Assembly (NCBI GenBank): GCA_030077755.1
Contig: JAQJZZ010000020.1
Coordinates: forward strand, 930,001-994,000
Length of the DNA: 64,000 nucleotides
Direction: 5' to 3'
Source: Filosporella fistucella
Taxonomy: Eukaryota; Ascomycota; Leotiomycetes; Helotiales
Part shown: piece after piece, positions 43,093 through 55,937 of the stretch
How the letters are laid out: each line of letters begins with the position of its first letter
How positions within the stretch are numbered: position 1 is the first letter of the stretch
Notes under the pieces: model-generated
Seen by the model: the letters and a program-made list of their open reading frames with translations, nothing else
What the model was told of the DNA's origin: nothing
Databases searched by the model: none
Made by a program: the position numbers and the translations under genes

Positions 43093-45311
43093 ATGTCCCA
43101 CCCTCAAGACGAAGTCCAAAACCATTCGCTCACCGACCCGGAATCATTCTGGGCAGAGCAGGCCTCCCATTTATATTGGCACAAAAAGCCTTCCACAACC
43201 CTCAAGAAGTTCTCGAAGTCACTCTCATCTGGCATTGATCATGATCATTGGGAATGGTTTCCGGATGGAGAAATCTCCACTTGCTATAATTGTGTCGACA
43301 GACATGTAGAGGCGGGGCATGGTGATAATGTGGCAATCATTTGGGACAGCCCCGTTACGAAGACAAAGACAAAGTATACATACAAGCAATTACTTAAGGA
43401 GGTGGAGACATTTGCAGGTGTCCTCAGAGAAGAGGGTGTCAAGAAAGGCGATGTGGTTCTGATTTATAGTAAGTCATTTTGGGATGCCATTGCAAAATAC
43501 TGTACCTAATGTATACAGTGCCGATGATACCTGCTGCTCTCATTGGCACTCTCGCAATTTCAAGACTCGGTGCCATCCACGCCGTTGTTTTCGGTGGGTT
43601 TGCACCAGCATCCCTAGCTCAGCGAATTGACGCATCAAAACCTGTCGCAATCCTCACAGCTTCATGTGGAATCGATGGTGCGAAACCTCCAATGTCATAT
43701 CGGCCTTTCATTACCGAAGCCATTGATCTGTCAACTCATAAGCCAGAGAAGACCATCATTTGGCAACGAGATCAGTTGCGATGGGACCCAATGGAGAAGC
43801 AAAGTGGGCAAAGAAACTGGCAGCGATTAGTTAAAAGTGCCATGAGCAGAGGACTGAAGGCAGACTGTGTTCCCGTAAAATCTAGTGATGGTGTGTATAT
43901 TATTTACACATCTGGGACAACGGGTCTACCAAAAGGTGTTTTGAGAGAGGCGGGAGGTCACGCCGTTGGGCTTCATTTGTCCATCAGCTATCTATTCGGC
44001 ATTCATGGGCCAGGAGACGTCATGTTTTGTGCTTCGGATATTGGATGGGTTGTTGGTCACTCATACATTCTTTACGCACCACTTCTCACCGGAGCTGCAA
44101 CCGTACTATTTGAAGGCAAACCAATTGGGACGCCTGACGCAGGCACGTTTTGGCGCATCATTGAAGAATATAAGGTCAACACTCTCTTCACTGCTCCTAC
44201 AGCTCTAAGAGCCATTCGGAGAGATGACCCAGAGAACAAACTGCTCTCCAAAGTGGGGAGGCGTGGCGGAATGAAGAGTCTTCAAGCTCTTTTCCTAGCT
44301 GGCGAGAGATCAGAGCCAAGTATCATTACCATGTATCAAAAGCTTCTGGAAGATTATGCAGCCGACGGTGCGAAAGTCATCGATAATTGGTGGTCTTCTG
44401 AATCGGGCTCTCCTATCTCTGGAATCGCGCTTGTCCCGCATGCTGGTAAAGACCGCAAGACGAAAGTCAGAGGTGTTGAGCCACTTGGCATTAAACCAGG
44501 AAGTGCGGGCAAAGCTATGCCTGGTTTTGATGTTCGTATCGTAGATGATTCGGGCAAAGAGGTTAAGAAGGGTTCAATGGGAAATATCGTTCTAGCTATG
44601 CCATTGGCTCCTACTGGATTCAGGACCTTGTGGCAGGATGAAGAGAGGTTCTACAGAGGGTATCTGAAGCGTTTTGAGGGACAATGGATCGATACTGGAG
44701 ATGCAGGAATGATCGATAATGATGGGTACATTCATGTCATGTCACGGTCTGACGATATTATCAATGTTGCCGCTCATCGATTCAGTACTGGTAAGCTCAT
44801 TCCCGTCACTCCCTCACCCCCGCTTAATATGTGAATTTTCTTTCTTACCATGCTAACACTTCCAGGCTCCATCGAGCAAGCAATCTCCTCCCATCCAAAG
44901 GTAGCCGAATGTTGCGTAGTCGGTATCCCAGACGCGCTCAAAGGTCACCTCCCATTCGCATTCATAACCCTCTCTACTCCCGATCATCCACCATCCGCAA
45001 TTCCCTCTCCCGAGCTCTTCTCCGAAGTTCAGAAGCTAGTCCGTACCCAAATCGGCGCCATCGCTTCCCTAGGCGGAATGATCCAAGGCAAAGGCATGAT
45101 CCCCAAAACAAGAAGCGGAAAGACATTGAGGAGAGTACTGAGAGAGTTGGTCGAGAACGCTGTGCATGGGGAGTTCGATAAAGAGGTGCAGGTACCAGCT
45201 ACGGTGGAGGATGCCAGCGTGGTGGAGGTGGCGAGGGAGAAGATCACGGAATACTTCAAGGAGAAGGGAGGGGATTTGCATAAGGCGACGGAGACGAGAG
45301 CTAAGTTATAG
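43093..45311 (+). CDS. short-chain acyl-CoA synthetase (ACSS3/propionyl-CoA synthetase type)
   Basis: Exons 43093-43468, 43519-44790 and 44866-45311 give 697 residues. The enzyme activates a short fatty acid with ATP to an acyl-AMP and then acyl-CoA. The N-terminal cap (SFWAEQASHLYWHKKPS, WFPDGEISTCYNCVDRH) is that of the acetyl/propionyl-CoA synthetase family. The AMP-binding motif is YTSGTTGLPKGVLRE (about residues 252-266). Later motifs are NWWSSESG, WIDTGDAG, the hinge SRSDDIINVAAHRFST, and the catalytic lysine in KTRSGKTLRRVLREL (about 633). Length equals ACSS3-type enzymes, which lean to propionate; acetate or another short acid is also possible. No clear mitochondrial presequence and no PTS1 at the C-terminus (...ETRAKL has an AKL end, a possible weak PTS1). 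Introns 50 and 75 nt. Confidence 0.92.
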
Positions 45312-46261
45312 TCTGGAGAAATAAGTGGAGTTGGGGTCATGGAGCGTTGATTCAAGCGTCTTATTTATTTCTGATGAATGGAATGTGATCGGTAGCTTAT
45401 TGCTTGTTTGTACTGAGCTATGAAACAGGATGACTGCTTTGATTTGAATGTTCGCCTCGGAGAAGAGAGGAATTGGAGGTGCTGATACTAAACATGTAGC
45501 ACGTAGTTCCGTCATATATTGCACCTAAATCTCTGTTCAGTATTCAGCTGAGATTTGGAGCATCTACATTCTATACCATGACAAGCAAGTGCAAAACCCG
45601 GGTTTCTAGGCCCGATAAAACTAACCTGCTGTACCTCTCTCCTCAATCAGGCAATTCTTATATCAAATTGAATCTATTCCTCTATCAGCGACCATATCAA
45701 ATCAAATAAAATTGAATGCACCATTGTATAGTTGAAAAAAAAGCTTTCCAATCAACATATCTATTCTTCGCCTCCCAAGCCATATAGTTGATTGTCGTGC
45801 TGCTCCTATCAATGCTATGAATAAACGATATATTGTACCAACATCAAAAACAGTCATCAATTGCTTCCCCCCTTTCACATCCAATTACCCGAATAAGCTC
45901 ACTATCACTAGGCCATAAGAATCGCCGCATGGAAATGTGGCGTAGTGCTCTGTTGACAAGACAATAAAGTCAACGAAAAAAATAAAATCACCGGGCTTCA
46001 AAAATCCCCACCGAAGGGTTTCTAAGGTCTCCCTGTTCGGAGGGGAGGCTAGAGTTTTGCCATTTTAAAATTAAAATTTCTTTTTGGTTTTTGGCCAATT
46101 TCTTTTTGGCCTCGAGTGTGATTTGTATCAAGTATATTCATGAAGCTCGTGCCTAAGGATATCGCGCCGCGGCGCCAGAAGTAGTCAGTGAAAAGCTTTT
46201 ATATGACGATAATACCGTGCGGTCATTTTCTCCCTGAATTACTATTCTGGTTTTTACTGAG
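45312..46261. other. convergent 3' region, acyl-CoA synthetase / TPR gene
   Basis: 950 bp between facing stop codons with no gene. At 46075-46087 and 46097-46109 the 13-mer AATTTCTTTTTGG occurs twice, a small local duplication. Confidence 0.5.
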
Positions 46262-47953
46262 CTACTTCATCGCTTCAAGCCTACAGAAACAACTAGCTTT
46301 CACAGGCACATCCGAAACAGCAACAGCCATCCTCAGCTGTCCTCCCAAGATCTTCGCCTCAGCTGTTCTTCCCAACCTAAGCAAGCACTCATGATATCCA
46401 TGTAATGCCCATACATTTCCAGGATGTCTCAACGCTCTCGGTAAAGTATCATCGAATCCGAGATCAGCAGCATATACTTTACTTGCTTCCTCTATTCTGC
46501 CCTGCTCCAGTAAGAGGGCGCCATAGGCATGGCGAGTGGGTTGCATCCAACCCCATGGCTCGTCGTAGGGTAAATTGTCGTCTAATTTGATAGAACGCTC
46601 TAGCTCGGAGAATGCAAGGGGAAAATCTCCTTTGCGATAAGATATTTCTCCAGAAAGCATGGCGGACGCGACTTGAAGGATATCGACGCAGGTGTTGTTG
46701 AAAAGGGTGCGGGATATAGGGACACGTTCTAATGCTTCTTTGAATAAATTTTGTTCTGCTTCGGCGGAGGGTATTTGGTTTGTAGCTGCAAATGCAAGGC
46801 CTTTGGCGTAGTGTGTCATTGCTGTTGTGACACAGTAGAGAATCGGGTCAGGAGGTGATGGTTGAGAAATGATATCCTGCCAGCGACCAAAACGGACAAG
46901 AACATGTAGCCGTGTTGTCAAGAAACCTTCAAGCCAATCTGCCATTGGCGGAGATTCGACACGGAGAAGATTTTCTGGAATGGACTTCTCCAGCTCAGCG
47001 ACTGTATCGAGAGCGATCTTGAATTGCCCCGAGAACATAGCAGCATAGATTCGGAAGTGATAATCGTGTGACCGGTATAAGGTATAGAAGTTGAGAGGAC
47101 CTTCTTTTGACAAAAATCGCTCGTCGGCACGAATAGCCTCTGAATTTGAGGCTATAGCTCGACGGTAATCACCACAGAGGACATCAAGATGAGATGGCAT
47201 GTGATTCAGATGACCAGCATCAGGGACGAGACCTCTTAAGTTGTCTGCTATCGTGAGAGCTTTTTCAGGCTCTCCTGACATTTCCATGAGATGGATGTAG
47301 AGATGCAGAAGGCCAGGGTGATTGAGCCCAGCATCTGTTGACAATGCTCGATCAAGGACATCTTTTGCTTCCAGTGTACGGGCTCCTGCTGCGGGTTTTC
47401 CAGTAGAAAGGTCCCATAGCTGCCAAGGCGTAAGGTTCATTAGAGCATCAGCATATAATGCCGCAACCTCGAGGTCATCTGGAAACTCTTTGTACACAGC
47501 TGCCATCCCCTCGGCATATTGCTGATTCCATATTGAGAAATCTTTCGCCGGTTTTTCTTCTGGATACCTGTACTGGAGTGCACCAATAATAGCTCTCTCA
47601 ACAGGTGAGGCTGTAGCTGAAAACTGTTTGGCTTGCATGGCAGCTTGGTGTGTTCGATGCACACTTGTAGCTTTATCCTCCTCATCGAAAACGTCCCATG
47701 GCTTATTATAATTTGGACCAACGGCATAAGCTAGACCCCAGTATGCCATAGCGGCCCTGGAATCGTTCGCTATAGCTTTCTCGAAGCATTTTGAAGCTTC
47801 TTCATGATTGAAAGCATATGTCCAGATCAGACCTCGGTCGAACCACTTTTGAGCTTCTTGGCTGGTTGTGGTTATAGGTCGACGGTAAGAGCCAAGATCA
47901 AAATATTGATCTTCTGATAGTACATTAGAGTTATTTGCAGGTTGGGAAACCAT
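46262..47953 (-). CDS. tetratricopeptide-repeat protein
   Basis: Single exon of 563 residues, starting at the ATG at 47953 (an upstream TTG in frame is not a start). TPR-like helices begin at AQKWFDRGLIWTYAFNHEEASKCFEKAIANDSRAAMAYWGLAYAVGPNYNKPW, a signature seen in a conserved family shared by bacteria and fungi. Other blocks are LEVAALYADALMNLTPWQLWD, HPGLLHLYIHLMEMSGEPEKAL, LVPDAGHLNHMPSHLDVLCGDYRRAI and HPGNVWALHGYHECLLRLGR. There is no signal peptide or membrane segment, so it is probably cytosolic and mediates protein contacts; no enzymatic function can be claimed. The absence of introns, unlike most neighbours, and the bacterial-like family make an old horizontal origin possible. Confidence 0.8.
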   Translation of the reverse strand: MVSQPANNSNVLSEDQYFDLGSYRRPITTTSQEAQKWFDRGLIWTYAFNHEEASKCFEKAIANDSRAAMAYWGLAYAVGPNYNKPWDVFDEEDKATSVHRTHQAAMQAKQFSATASPVERAIIGALQYRYPEEKPAKDFSIWNQQYAEGMAAVYKEFPDDLEVAALYADALMNLTPWQLWDLSTGKPAAGARTLEAKDVLDRALSTDAGLNHPGLLHLYIHLMEMSGEPEKALTIADNLRGLVPDAGHLNHMPSHLDVLCGDYRRAIASNSEAIRADERFLSKEGPLNFYTLYRSHDYHFRIYAAMFSGQFKIALDTVAELEKSIPENLLRVESPPMADWLEGFLTTRLHVLVRFGRWQDIISQPSPPDPILYCVTTAMTHYAKGLAFAATNQIPSAEAEQNLFKEALERVPISRTLFNNTCVDILQVASAMLSGEISYRKGDFPLAFSELERSIKLDDNLPYDEPWGWMQPTRHAYGALLLEQGRIEEASKVYAADLGFDDTLPRALRHPGNVWALHGYHECLLRLGRTAEAKILGGQLRMAVAVSDVPVKASCFCRLEAMK

Positions 47954-50900
47954 TTTGTAAATTGTGTGCAATTTTGTAGAGAATCTGGATTGTCGTTCGA
48001 CGCAATAGTGGAGAGCTACTACGGGGCAGACCGCAGGTGCACGGACCAGTCCTGTGGAGATATCTTCATTGCGGGACGAAAAATGGTAGTGAGATTCGAG
48101 GCCGACTTTGTGGGATGGACCAGTTGTAAATCATGAGGTAATCACAAATGATAGATATCTGGGTATCTAGGATCTCGGCCAAGAAGGATGTCTTTGCCTC
48201 CCCCAGCTATATTCGATCAGCAACCAAACGAGGTAGGGCAGAAAGCGAGGAAGGATTTAGAACTAACCGGATCGGTTGACAAAGGCTTGTTCTGAGATGT
48301 AAGTAGTCATTGGTGTCTATTCTATATTCAGATGCAACTGGTGACTAAACTCGATCTCAGATTCGACTCCCTCAAGATTTTGCTCTTCACCAACTTCGCA
48401 GGAAGATCGAAATGGACTACCAGATCACCTCATGTCCGTAACAGACTGATCTTTCCTTTCTACCTAGTAACGATATCAGGATATCCCAAGCTATGGGTCT
48501 GAAAAGTGAAAAGTAAATTCTGATTGTTGTCTTTACAATAACCATATCATTTGATTAGGTATAAACAGACTTGAAAAAATAGACCCTTCCATTGTATGCC
48601 ATGAACTCGAATTATGTTATGGTTGCTCTCAAAATCCATGTTCAATTCTGCATGCTTGAAATACGAATTTCGAAGAACATGAGACTAAATTACCCTTCTC
48701 GCAATTTAGTCCAGTTCATCAATTGCTACCTCATAAATTCAAGAAGCCAAGCATCCAGAACTTGGCTCCAGAAGTGGGTTAGCGATATCTGAAAGGTGTA
48801 TGCCTTCTTCGTTTAGCACAGAGCGAAAGTCTCGAAGTGCAGATCCATGCTCAAGGAACAGTTTTTGATCTGGCCCGCTTCTGTGCCATTTACCTCCACC
48901 TCCAGATAATAAGTTGACCCATCTGACAGATTGAAATTGGCTAATCAGTAGAAAGTCCCTCGTATGCGATAAAGACCTCCTGAGGTATCTTCGTCCCGCC
49001 CTGAGGACGAGAAAAGTTTTGTTTCTGATAACGGTGTATTATTTTTGGAATTTTGTTGGTAGGAAATTAGAGAGTTTTTTGGGCCTTGCTATAACGAAAG
49101 CTAGAGCGGCAATTAAAAGAGAGCAGCTGATATTATGCAGTGTATCGAAAACCGCGATTGTTTGTGGAGTCGCTCTGTGACATACGACAAGATTCTCGTT
49201 TCTTTTTGGTAGATTTTGAAAAATCGTGCCTCAAGTGCTATGCAACTAGAAAGCAATGAAAAGCTGAGATGCAGTATCAACTACTAAGAAAAGCCTTGGG
49301 TTGACTCGACACTTTCCAAGACACGACAATGCCTTCAATGAGAGAAGCCCTACGAAAGAAAAAGAAAAAAAAGACCCGTACTTTGATTTCCTACCTGCCT
49401 TGACAGGGCGCTGGATTTCCCTCTTACCATAGGTAGTCTCGAAGCTTCCTGCTTTATCAGAACCAGAGTCTCTTCGGCGTCGCTTCGCTTGGACATTGTT
49501 CCAACGAGTCCAACTCAGGTTCAACCCCAACCAACTTCAACCTCCAGCCATTGCACGCCCAACTGGACGTCATCGACATTCTATGCCGAAGGCTCTAGGC
49601 ATTCTGTCTTTTTCGACCTCTTGGCCTTCCTTACTGGAATCTTCCTCGCCGCCACCCGCAGTGCGATCAATTGAAATTTGTCTCGCTCAGCCCAACGTGC
49701 GCCTCGTAATCTGCAGAAAATGATCGACTCGGACGCAATACCAGACAGCCTCAGACAATCGATAGCCTTCCTGCTTCACAGCACTAAATTCAGTGACAAC
49801 GTGGAATTACCGGAATATGCCACGAGGAACAAACCTTCCCCGGACTTTTCTCAATCAGACACTTCTTGGGCGTAACGGTTCAACCCGTCCAGAGAATTTC
49901 CGTTGAAGAATTTCCGCCGAAGCTTGAATCTGAAATCCACAGGGGAGTTCACAATCATACTTTAGAACGCAAAGAAACCTCGCAGACGAAACAACCGCAC
50001 ATACCGTCCGTTGTTGATCACTGAGGGGTGCAGGATCCCGAAACTCTCTTCCGGAGCGTTTTGCGAATATCCACGACCGTTAGTGAATCTCCAGATGGCT
50101 CATAGGAATAGTATACCACGGATGCTCAAAAACAATGAGGAATCATGAACAGGCTCGACGAAAGATAGGACAGAAAGGTGTAGAGAGAGGATCGAGAGAC
50201 CAAAAATTCCAGGATACGGAATAACATGTGATGGTGGCAAAAAAACAAAAGCAAATTCAGGGGCCGCCCAGCTTTCGACGCAGCTCCAGATCTTCAGAAC
50301 ACCAAATTGACTCCAAGGCCTTACCTTTTAAAAGACCGGCGTGTTCGAAACATTGGACATCTTCATTCGAAAAAAGCTTGTTCTGCTGACGTCGACCGAC
50401 TGCGCGTACCTGACTCTAGCTGCAGGCGTAGAATTATTTGGTTGGGAAACTATTTCTTGGGATGAGAGAGCGAAGAGCTGCAGAAGATGGACCGGACAAT
50501 TTTCGTTGGCAGTCGAGCCTCGACGCTTGCGCAGGAACAGAGGCTGATCTGATAGTCCGCAGCTGGCTCGCAGGTCGCAGGTCCATATATGCGTCGAGCG
50601 ACCGGAAACCCCTATTCTAATTATCATGCAGAGAAGAGGGAGATGGATCCAAATTGGAATGAGAGTATGATTATGATTAAAATGCTCTTAGAAAGTATTT
50701 CTCAATCAAACTTGCAATTTGCGGCTCTCATACTCATTTCTCACACACGAGGTCCGGCTCGCTTATGGTTCAGTCTATTGAATATTCCATTTTTAGACAG
50801 CAGGGTAGAATTGGATTTTTTGAAACTTGACGGGCATGTTCCATGAGCAGCGCCGATGGCGGACAAGCCCGAGGGACGGACCCAAAATGCAGAAAAGTTC

Positions 50901-53450
50901 AAGAGCCAGGCCCGACAGAACTAAACGGGGGAGCCAGAGCCGTCGCTTCCATTGCCAACAATTTCAAAGGGAAATTTGATGGGCTCCACCACGCTCCCAA
51001 AAAGGCAATATGTTACACACCTGTCTTTACTGCTCCAGACTGCATTTCCAGATCCAACTCAGGAGGAAATTCGAATGCTGTTCTGTTCATGGGTTCACTC
51101 TAAATTTATGTTTAATGGTGTCCGCCATGGAGATCAGTGGAGAAGAGCTTAATTCCGGAAATGCGAGTTCTGAAGTTCAAATTTTTCATCTTAAGCCAGC
51201 ATGAAATGTTCGACATTCGAGAATCTTGCGGCCAAGTGTGCCAATAGCATGGCATGATGATGGGAACACGAGATGTTCATATCGGAAGAAGTTCTATGGA
51301 CGCCCACCCAACGCCCACACATGCGGTCAGACAGCGGTAAGATAAGGTTGCAGAGGACAGGACTTGAAAATTGCGAATGAGGGCTTGAGACGATTCAAAC
51401 ACTGGTTCAAATGCCGCACCGTTTGAAAGATGACATGATCGCAGATTCTGGTCTTCTTCACGGACCACCTGTATCTGGGAAGACGGCTCGTGTGCTTGCT
51501 GGGTCAGTCAGTCACTGGGTGTGACATTCGCAATTCTGAAAGCTTCAATCTTGGAGTTGGAATCATTTTGATCAGAGGCTTGGAAGAAGCATTCTCTACC
51601 TACACACCTTACTTTCTATCAGGGCTCGGTCTCGCTCTTCACGATGACGATGTGATGGCATTTTGCCAATAGAAAAGTCTTGCCGCCGACCGTTGGTGAT
51701 TTGACCAACAAGTTTGGAGGCAAATAGCCATCCATGATTTGTTGGCCACGGTGGCGAGCGTGACATGGTAATCTCAAGCACCCCAGCTCTTCCTGGTTTT
51801 CTCTCCGTGTTCCCGCCAAGCGTGTGGTTCAAGGTTGCGAAAGTCATATTAAAACTTGCCCGCCATACGAGAGGAAACTGCACAGTAATCAAAGCAGAGT
51901 TGCAGACGGCTGCAAGTTTGCAACACTGTAACTTCAGTTCAAACACCCGCACGGTTGACGGCCACGATGGACCGGACGGCAGCGGGGGACAAGCAGGGCA
52001 GAAAAGGATGGTGAACCGACAGAGAGAACGGGGGTGGAGCCGTGGTGATTGCCATAGCAGCGACACGAAAGAAAGCGAGATTATTGTCGTTCAATTATTA
52101 TTTCTCGCTCATATGGAAACAGTCCGATGGAGACTGTTCAAGATCCCAATTTAGCCATTAGGAGCCTGGATAATGAGGAGTGCTGGATAAACTGGAAATG
52201 AGGTGAGCTTTGGGTGGTGATCATAGTGAATCATCCATGTCGCGTGAGAGGAGATGAGGTTTTTCCATTTGCTGGTTGAGGTTCGTCGTTGCATACTGGA
52301 AGAAGAGCATATCTCGGAGCATAAGCGTGGTTCAAGCTCGAGCTCTTTTTTTCTTTGAATTAGTGTTTCGCCAGACGACCATTCGCTGAATGCCAGCAAT
52401 TTTCTTCCCCTGACTAAAGACGGCTGCTGCTGCAATGCAAGCACGACTGGCTTGGAGAGAAGCGGAAGCGGACCATAGAGAAGTGGCATGGATGAGATGG
52501 GACGAAGAAGGCGAGCCCTTAGACTCGAAGCGGGAAAGCAAGTGGTAGGAAAAGGGGATAGCGCGTGAGCAGAAGATGCTGCACAACCACCGTATCTTTA
52601 TTGATTTTATTCTTCGCACACACACAAACACAAAAAAGGTGGCAGGCAACCAGGCAGGTTGAGCGGGAGGTGCAGCTGCATTGCATGCATAAGGCAATTT
52701 TTATGCAGCTTCTCATGATCACCACCGTTTACACCGTGGATAAATATATTTAGGGTGTTTATTTCTCAAAATACTCCCCACCGTGATCCTCTGTCAGATA
52801 AGCAGCAAAAGAAGGACATTCCTTCTGCAGTCTGACGTTGATGGCAATATCAGATCCTCAGCTGTTGCTCCAGCTCTACCTCCGCTGCTCACCGCACTCA
52901 GGCCGGACGGTGAAGCGGAGAGTAATAGAGACGACAGTGAAAGGAGACCACTCACAGGACTCAGGTCACCCCAACTTGCGTCCCCTGAAGGACATCTGGA
53001 ATTGGAAGCTCAGCGGTACGAAGTATCCCTGAGTGAGACCCCAGCAGACCCGATTTTAACACTCCAGACGGCGAGTTCAGAGGGTGATGCACCGATGGAT
53101 GTGCTCACACTCGCTGGAGCAGTGGAAGATTGCTAGCTGTTGCTATTGATATTATTATTGGGGTGGGGAAAGGTGGGACTCGATGGCATTGTGGAAAGAG
53201 GAGGACTGAGCAGTGAGGACTGAGGAGTGTGACTGTGACTTCGAGCAGATTCGAGTGTCTCTGCCCCTGTCCCCAATGAGAGTAAATGCTGTCAAATGCT
53301 GAGGGATGCTACATATGGTGGTAATAACAATGCTGTCAATGTTGCCAAATAGTGAAAGTAAGGCAGGTTGACTAATTGAGGTAATCATATTTTTATATTA
53401 GTATATATTTTATTTTTCCGGCCTCAGACTGGACAGCCGAGTGCGTTATT

Positions 53451-53492
53451 GAGTGAGTGAGTAAGTGAGTGAGTGAGTAAGTGAGTGAGTGA
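53451..53492. repeat. (GAGT)n microsatellite with GTAA variants
   Basis: About ten tandem GAGT units, twice interrupted by GTAA, about 450 bp upstream of the ccg-6-like start codon. Such tracts vary in length by slippage. Confidence 0.9.
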
Positions 53493-53614
53493 TGACTGAC
53501 TCTTCATCTCTTCATCTCAGTCTCTGCTCGACCAGTCCCGTCTTCGGCAAGCGTCGGTCAACTGCTATTTCCACTTGTCTTATTGGGGAAGTGTTTTCGC
53601 ACCCGCTGGTCAGT

Positions 53615-53752
53615 CCCCTATTCCCTGCCCCTGGCGCCTTCTGTCTCTGGCCCCCCGACCACCCCCCCAGCCCGCTGCCCAGTACCCACCCAGTACCTCC
53701 CAACTTAGTCCTCCAAGCTAAACTCACGCCTTCCCTTCCACTCCGTATATAA
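53615..53752 (+). promoter_or_regulatory. core promoter of the ccg-6-like gene
   Basis: TATATAA at 53746-53752 lies 188 bp before the ATG. Upstream are two CCCCT stress-response-type elements (53615-53619, 53628-53632) and a cluster of C runs (53651-53690) with six runs of three or more C. The segment after the TATA box to the ATG is almost free of G on this strand, the leader composition usual for highly expressed fungal genes. Confidence 0.65.
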
Positions 53753-53939
53753 CTCTTCTTCCACCCATCTATCAGTCTTCTTTCTTCACCCACACTCTCA
53801 CTCACACAATCAAACATACACCTGACTTTTAGTCACTTACATTCGTTCAACCTACAACTCAAACTCACCAACCTACAACCTCATCAACTCACTCTCACCT
53901 AATTACTTTTTAAGTAACTAATATCAACAAACCGTCAAG

Positions 53940-54572
53940 ATGCAATTCTCCGCCGTTACCATCATCGCCGCGCTTGCCGCAACTGCCGCTGCCAACTACA
54001 GCAACGAGACCATCGTCTACACCACCGAGGTCCACACTGCTTACACCACTGTCTGCCCAGCTGCCACCCAGTTGACATTCAATGGCGTTACCTACACTGC
54101 CACTGCCGTAAGAACCCGAATCTGGAAGGATCGGATTGGGATGAGATACAGAGTTCAATGAGCTTGGATCGAATCACCGACTGGTCTGGATTACAGGAAC
54201 CATCACTAACAGAAAATCAGAGCACTACCTTGACCATCACCAACTGCCCTTGCACCATTGTCAAGCCAGTTACCACCTCTAGCGTAGTGTACTGTGCCAC
54301 CTGGTACCTTTTACTGTTTCCAACGACAGTTGACCAGCATTTACTAACTTCTCGATAGTAAGCCAACCAGCGCCCCAGTGTACGCCAACACCACCACCCC
54401 AGCTGCTACCTACGTTGCACCAACCACCAAGACCGCTGTCGGAACCACCTCCGTCAAGGCCTCTGTCTCCGCCACCCCATCAACCCTCACTGCTTCCTCC
54501 GGTAACAAGGCTTTCGCCATGTCCGGAGCCAGCCTTGCTGGTGTCCTCGCTGCTGCCGCTTACTTCTTGTAA
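53940..54572 (+). CDS. ccg-6: small GPI-anchored wall protein, clock-controlled gene 6 type
   Basis: Exons 53940-54107, 54221-54303 and 54359-54572 give 154 residues. A signal peptide (MQFSAVTIIAALAATAAA) is followed by a Thr-rich domain with TEVHTAYTTVCPAATQLTFNGVTYTATA and TLTITNCPCTIVKPVTT, the four-cysteine pattern of CCG-6-like proteins. A Thr/Ala/Pro-rich stalk follows, then a hydrophobic tail (AMSGASLAGVLAAAAYFL), consistent with a GPI anchor. Such proteins are abundant in the wall of conidia and hyphae, and the Neurospora gene is under circadian and light control. A TATA box, G-poor leader and C-ending codons (ACC, GCC, GTC) point to high expression. The first intron is 113 nt. It stands alone in a 12.6-kb gene-poor stretch. 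Confidence 0.9.
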
Positions 54573-55900
54573 GCGGTTCACATCCTTTCGCCAATCTCAA
54601 GTCACGAACGTACGATTTTCTCCTTTGATACTCGGTAATTCATGACGGGAGGAAAAGCGGTTGGAGTGGAGTGGGGTAGCAGGTGGTCATTGGGCTTAAT
54701 ACGGTGTTCTTGCATTGCTCTCTGGAGTCTTTCGTCGATAATGCAGGTCGCATCTTTTCTTGTAATTGCTTGAGTGGTCGAGAGTGTTGTTACAGCAACA
54801 TGAGGATCCATCATACCCCAACGTGTGCGGTCTTTTCAGGTGTCTAGAGGCGGGGGTTTCATTCTTGTTTGATAATACTTTTCTATTTCTGGGAACCTTC
54901 TGAGCGGATTTCTACTTTCGAGAGGGAGTTGGGAGAAGCGAAGAATGGATTCTCGGAGTGGGAGCCAATAACAACAACGAAACTTGTTCCATCTGAATTT
55001 TTCCTCATTGCAATTTTGGTTATTCCTGTTTCGATTCGATTGTGGGCAAATTAGACTTGTTCTCTCTATACATTAATGACTGTTACGCTGGGTGTGTTTA
55101 TTGGGATCCTCAACAAATTCAAAGATTAATTAATATTAATCCAAAGTTTACCTCAATGCTTGCGCCTGTTCTTTGGTGGTCCGTGGTGGTATGTTGCGAT
55201 AGCTTGTGTATGTTGGTGTATATTTTGTATATACTTTTGTATACAGATTGTAGCTTAAAATCACGATCAATGAAAGACGGCAGCATTGCTCGGAGACCAA
55301 GTTTTTGGCCCGGCGGCCTTTTTAAATTGATGGATTTATGAATTCTGTGAGAAGTGAATGTGGTATGAACTAAGTGAATGCAATTTGGAGATGAGGTGGG
55401 AATACAAGATTGTGATGTGTAATTCGTTGAAGTGAGGTTTGTGTTTGGACATGAATTTTGTGGAACGTAGAACAGGAATCGTGAATTGGATGGATGGTGT
55501 TTTGCAAACTGAAACCGATGATTGAGAAAGTGGTGATGGAGACATTGTATCAATTTATCTCATTCTTATAATATACAAACATCAAACCTATTATACCTTC
55601 CTCGCGATTAAGAAATCCAAAGACCTCCTTACTCACACATATTCTCATATACAACCAGACTCACGAAGATAAAAGACAAGGTAATTCCACGACATGTAGT
55701 CAATTCAAACATTAGAATATCAGAAACGAGCATGTCTATATCTTCATATATGATTCATTTGTACCCATCAATCTGAATCAGGTAGAAGCTTGTCTGCTTT
55801 TCTGTGTAACTTCCTTGCTTGGAGGGATATATATGTCAAACGTTGTGGAAGCTTGTTTCTGGACACCGGGTGCGGGTGTTTATTGTTTTTGAGGCGAAAG

Positions 55901-55937
55901 ATGGGGGATCTGAGGATGATGGGGGGATCTGAGGATG
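55901..55937 (+). repeat. tandem duplication of an 18-19 bp G-rich unit
   Basis: ATGGGGGATCTGAGGATG is followed directly by the same unit with one extra G. The surrounding 100 bases are G-rich and C-poor. Confidence 0.85.

Larger units (their letters stand above)
47954..53939. promoter_or_regulatory. 6-kb gene-poor region upstream of ccg-6-like gene
   Basis: I find no convincing gene in this stretch. Frames around 49489-49875, 50843-51103, 51596-52066 (minus) and 52783-53136 lack domains and good splice partners. It may hold distal regulatory sequence, a non-coding transcript or decayed genes. The right end contains a (GAGT)n microsatellite, stress-element-like CCCCT sites, a C-run cluster and a TATA box. 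Confidence 0.45.

Noticed and set aside
51596..52066. Minus-strand 156-codon ORF
   Set aside because: No recognisable motifs, no introns or partner exons, begins at a weak context; probably random.
53489..53752. 87-codon ORF upstream of the ccg-6-like gene
   Set aside because: It overlaps the C-rich promoter and TATA box and is Pro/Ser-rich purely from composition.
55119..55553. Minus-strand 144-codon ORF rich in His, Ser, Asn and Thr
   Set aside because: Composition is explained by biased A/T/G-rich DNA; no domain and no leader signals.
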